From NCBI RefSeq assembly GCF_021389975.1, contig NZ_CP089981.1, positions 248,001 to 312,000 on the forward strand: DNA of 64,000 bases, read 5' to 3'. Shown piece after piece: positions 61,614 to 64,000 of this stretch. This stretch comes from Fulvivirga ulvae (lineage in GTDB: Bacteria; Bacteroidota; Bacteroidia; Cytophagales; Cyclobacteriaceae). The notes under the pieces were generated by a model. That model saw only the letters and a program-made list of their open reading frames with translations. It was not told the DNA's origin and searched no databases. Made by a program: the position numbers and the translations under genes. The number at the start of each line of letters is the position of its first letter. Within the stretch, counting starts at the first letter, position 1.

Positions 61614-64000
61614 ATGTTAAAACTGATCAAAAAAATCCTCATCATGGCACTGGGCTCCATAGCAGTCATTGTTCAGGCTGCAGAAGCACATCATGCCAAG
61701 GTGAAGAGTGTAAGAGAAGTTTACATCGATCTGCACCTCAGGAAAGCGACTTTAAAAGAAGCTTTTGCACAAATGGAAGACAAAACAAATTTCCGTTTCC
61801 ACTATTGCGACGATGACATCAATGAGCACCTGCACCTCACTAAGGAATACAAAAATTCATCTATCGCCTCCATCCTCCAGGACCTATCCAAAGAAGCCCG
61901 CCTCAAATTTCGCCAGATCAACGAAGACATTAGCGTAAGTAAACTACGATACCGGGACAGAAAGGAAGAAACAGTCCAGGTAGATGTTATCACCAAAACC
62001 ATATCAATTACTGTATTTGATGAGAACCAACAACCCCTCCCAGGGGTGAATGTGGTAGTTAAAGGCACAGCAACGGGTGGCACAACTGATCTTTCCGGAA
62101 ACCTGGTACTTGATATTCCCGATGATGCAACACTGGTGTTCAGCTACATAGGGTATAAAACCCAGGAGGTAGCCGTGGGAGATAACTCTACGCTAACCAT
62201 TAACATGGAGCTGGATGAGGCCCAGCTGCAAGAGGTAGTAGTAGTAGGCAGCAGAAACCAAAACCGTACTGTACTGGAAACGCCCGTTCCGGTTGATATA
62301 ATTGCAGTTGATGAAATAATTAAAGACGTACCCCAACTTGAAGTAGGACAAATTCTGAATTATGTCGCCCCTTCATTTTCTTCCAACCGCCAAACTATAG
62401 CCGATGGCACAGATCATGTTGATCCGGCTTCACTCAGAGGGCTGGGTGTAGATCATGTATTGGTACTGATCAATGGCAAACGGAGACATAACTCTGCACT
62501 AGTCAATGTTAATGGTTCCGTCGGACGTGGTTCCGTAGGTACCGATTTGAACACTATACCTGCCGCAGCTATTAAACGCATAGAAGTGCTGCGAGATGGT
62601 GCCGCTGCCCAATACGGATCGGATGCCATTGCTGGTGTCATTAACATTGTGCTGAAGGACAAAGTGGACGAACTTTATTTTTCGGGTACCCTGGGACAGA
62701 CCTACGAAGGAGATGGAGAAAATGCCCAGTTTAATGTAAATTATGGCTTTAAAGTTGGTGAAAGAGGCTTCATAAACCTGACCGGGCAGTACCAGTATCG
62801 CGGCCGAATTGATCGTGCGGGGGAATGGGACGGCACAGTTTTCAAAACTGATTGGGATGGCTCATCGCCAGGCATATACGCCGAAAATTTTCAGGCGGGA
62901 GATTTCAGTCCGTTTGATGTGGGTAAAAAGTTAACACAGCAAGAGGCTGATGCCATTAATGACGCCAATGCTTTTACCAATAACCTCACTCCGCAACAAG
63001 AGGAAGCATTGATCAACCAGAACGGGGGCCGCAGAGCTTTTACCATGAAGGTAGGTCAGTCCGAAGCCATCAATACCGCCTTTACGATGAACAGCTCTTT
63101 TGAGATAGATGATGATAAAGAGTTTTACATATTCGGTGGCTTAAACTCCAGAAGAGGCCAGGCCACGGGTTTTTACAGGTTACCCAATCAGGACCGTACA
63201 CTAACTACGGTATACCCCAATGGCTTTCTGCCCGAAATCAACTCTGAAATTTTTGATGGCGCCATTACGGGCGGCCTCAGAGGGCAAATAGGAGAATGGT
63301 ATGTAGACTTTAGCAATACCTTCGGCACCAACTCATTTACTTACCACGTTACCAACTCGCTTAATGCTTCACGAGGAAATAGTACAGCAACAACATTCAA
63401 TGCTGGTGGCTTCAAATTTTCCCAAAATACCACCAACCTCGATTTCAACAGATACTTTCCTGATCAAATTGAAGGGATAAATGTGGCCTTTGGCGCTGAG
63501 TACCGCGTAGATACTTATGAAATATTTGCCGGAGAAGAAGCCTCTTACAGGAACTATGGCAATGTAAATGTGATAGACACTCTTGCGGACGGGTCCCCGT
63601 TTTCAAATGAGTTTAACCAGGTCAATATCTTTTACAATCGTCCCGGAGGAGCCCAGGTATTTCCGGGCTTCCAGCCTGAAAATGAGCTTAAGGAAAGCCG
63701 CTCAAATGTTGCCCTTTATTCAGATATAGAGCTAAACTTTACCAAAGATCTTTTCATTGATGTAGCCGCCAGGTATGAAGACTACAGCGATTTCGGAAAT
63801 ACATTTAACTGGAAAGTAGCCAGCAGATGGTCTGTCACCAAGCCATTGGCCATTCGTGCAGCGGTAAGCACAGGTTTCAGGGCACCATCGTTACCTCAAC
63901 GATACTACAATAGTACTTCTACTTTGTTTTTTCTCAATGCAGAAGGTGTAAATGTGCCTAATGAAGTGGGTACATTCAGAAACGACTCACGCATAGCTGA
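61614..64000 (+). CDS. TonB-dependent receptor with STN domain (partial)
   Basis: The gene starts at ATG 61614, 11 bases after fecR, and runs past the right edge (795 codons seen). It has a signal peptide (KILIMALGSIAVIVQAAEA). The N-terminal STN domain (about 35-110: YIDLHLRKATLKEAFAQMED) interacts with FecR. A CarboxypepD_reg-like domain follows (about 125-205: ITVFDENQQPLPGVNVVVKG), then the TonB plug (RGLGVDHVLVLINGKRRHNS, ALKRIEVLRDGAAAQYGSDA) and barrel strands. The plug opening fits haem/siderophore or organic-ligand receptors rather than SusC, and no SusD-like gene is visible. The ligand is unknown. Confidence 0.94.
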   Translation, partial: MLKLIKKILIMALGSIAVIVQAAEAHHAKVKSVREVYIDLHLRKATLKEAFAQMEDKTNFRFHYCDDDINEHLHLTKEYKNSSIASILQDLSKEARLKFRQINEDISVSKLRYRDRKEETVQVDVITKTISITVFDENQQPLPGVNVVVKGTATGGTTDLSGNLVLDIPDDATLVFSYIGYKTQEVAVGDNSTLTINMELDEAQLQEVVVVGSRNQNRTVLETPVPVDIIAVDEIIKDVPQLEVGQILNYVAPSFSSNRQTIADGTDHVDPASLRGLGVDHVLVLINGKRRHNSALVNVNGSVGRGSVGTDLNTIPAAAIKRIEVLRDGAAAQYGSDAIAGVINIVLKDKVDELYFSGTLGQTYEGDGENAQFNVNYGFKVGERGFINLTGQYQYRGRIDRAGEWDGTVFKTDWDGSSPGIYAENFQAGDFSPFDVGKKLTQQEADAINDANAFTNNLTPQQEEALINQNGGRRAFTMKVGQSEAINTAFTMNSSFEIDDDKEFYIFGGLNSRRGQATGFYRLPNQDRTLTTVYPNGFLPEINSEIFDGAITGGLRGQIGEWYVDFSNTFGTNSFTYHVTNSLNASRGNSTATTFNAGGFKFSQNTTNLDFNRYFPDQIEGINVAFGAEYRVDTYEIFAGEEASYRNYGNVNVIDTLADGSPFSNEFNQVNIFYNRPGGAQVFPGFQPENELKESRSNVALYSDIELNFTKDLFIDVAARYEDYSDFGNTFNWKVASRWSVTKPLAIRAAVSTGFRAPSLPQRYYNSTSTLFFLNAEGVNVPNEVGTFRNDSRIA

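Noticed and set aside
61614..64000. SusC-type glycan uptake locus at the right edge
   Set aside because: The plug region and the FecI/FecR/STN arrangement fit a generic TonB receptor, and no susD-like gene is visible within the window; the gene runs off the edge, so a susD beyond it cannot be excluded.

Overview
The window is chromosomal DNA of a free-living member of the Bacteroidota, most likely the order Cytophagales. The evidence is the mix of FecI-type sigma factor, FecR anti-sigma factor and STN-containing TonB receptor, many CarboxypepD_reg-like and DUF2807 proteins, LytS/LytTR signalling, candidate promoters of the Bacteroidota TAnnTTTG type, and few Shine-Dalgarno sequences. G+C is in the low forties by eye. 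I see no rRNA, tRNA, CRISPR array, integrase or transposase.

Layout. 1-254: tail of a DUF3667-like membrane protein. 514-1329: an unrecognised helical protein. 1413-6063 (minus): guaA, a TPR plus periplasmic-binding-fold protein, and hemL. 6233-7045: an M48 lipoprotein protease, separated by a bidirectional terminator from three tandem exported amidohydrolase-fold proteins (7114-11498, minus), two of which have lost their metal-binding histidines. 11718-16251 (plus): an exported SDYY-repeat protein, an intact LytS-type kinase, a second LytS-like protein without the phospho-accepting histidine, and a LytTR regulator. 16260-17195 (minus): a probable deaminase toxin of the DddA/SCP1.201 type. 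17239-24111: small enzymes and housekeeping genes (GNAT, DUF1697, SemiSWEET, GT9, SSB paralogue, AAC(6')-like GNAT, VOC protein, PD40-OmpA protein).

24237-44038: CarboxypepD_reg proteins, an FMN-binding glutamate synthase-like protein, a TPR-CHAT protease-like protein, an acyltransferase, pirin, pyruvate carboxylase, a haem-binding-domain protein, a DUF2807 lipoprotein, a TPR protein ending in a bare HisKA domain, an unlisted DUF1328 gene, cystathionine beta-synthase, and pyrR-pyrB. 44039-46780: an A+T-rich patch with a small gene that lacks a normal start codon, a frameshifted gene and two unknown proteins. 46780-50278 (minus): EVE-domain gene followed by two paralogous exported proteins.

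50418-64000: a PolX-like protein with a degenerate polymerase palm and intact PHP domain, a 728-base spacer with a degenerate repeat also found near 39.5 kb, a GT2-sigma factor-GNAT-rsmG cluster, a lipocalin-like lipoprotein, an AllA-like protein, an exported EEP nuclease/phosphatase, an HD protein, a STAS-like protein, and finally a FecI-FecR-TonB receptor system that runs off the right edge.

Most genes are ordinary metabolism and envelope biology. The best candidates for something new are the orphan deaminase toxin (16260-17195), the kinase/pseudokinase LytTR system behind a 19-bp hairpin that abuts its start codon, and the amidohydrolase trio with one live and two dead active sites.
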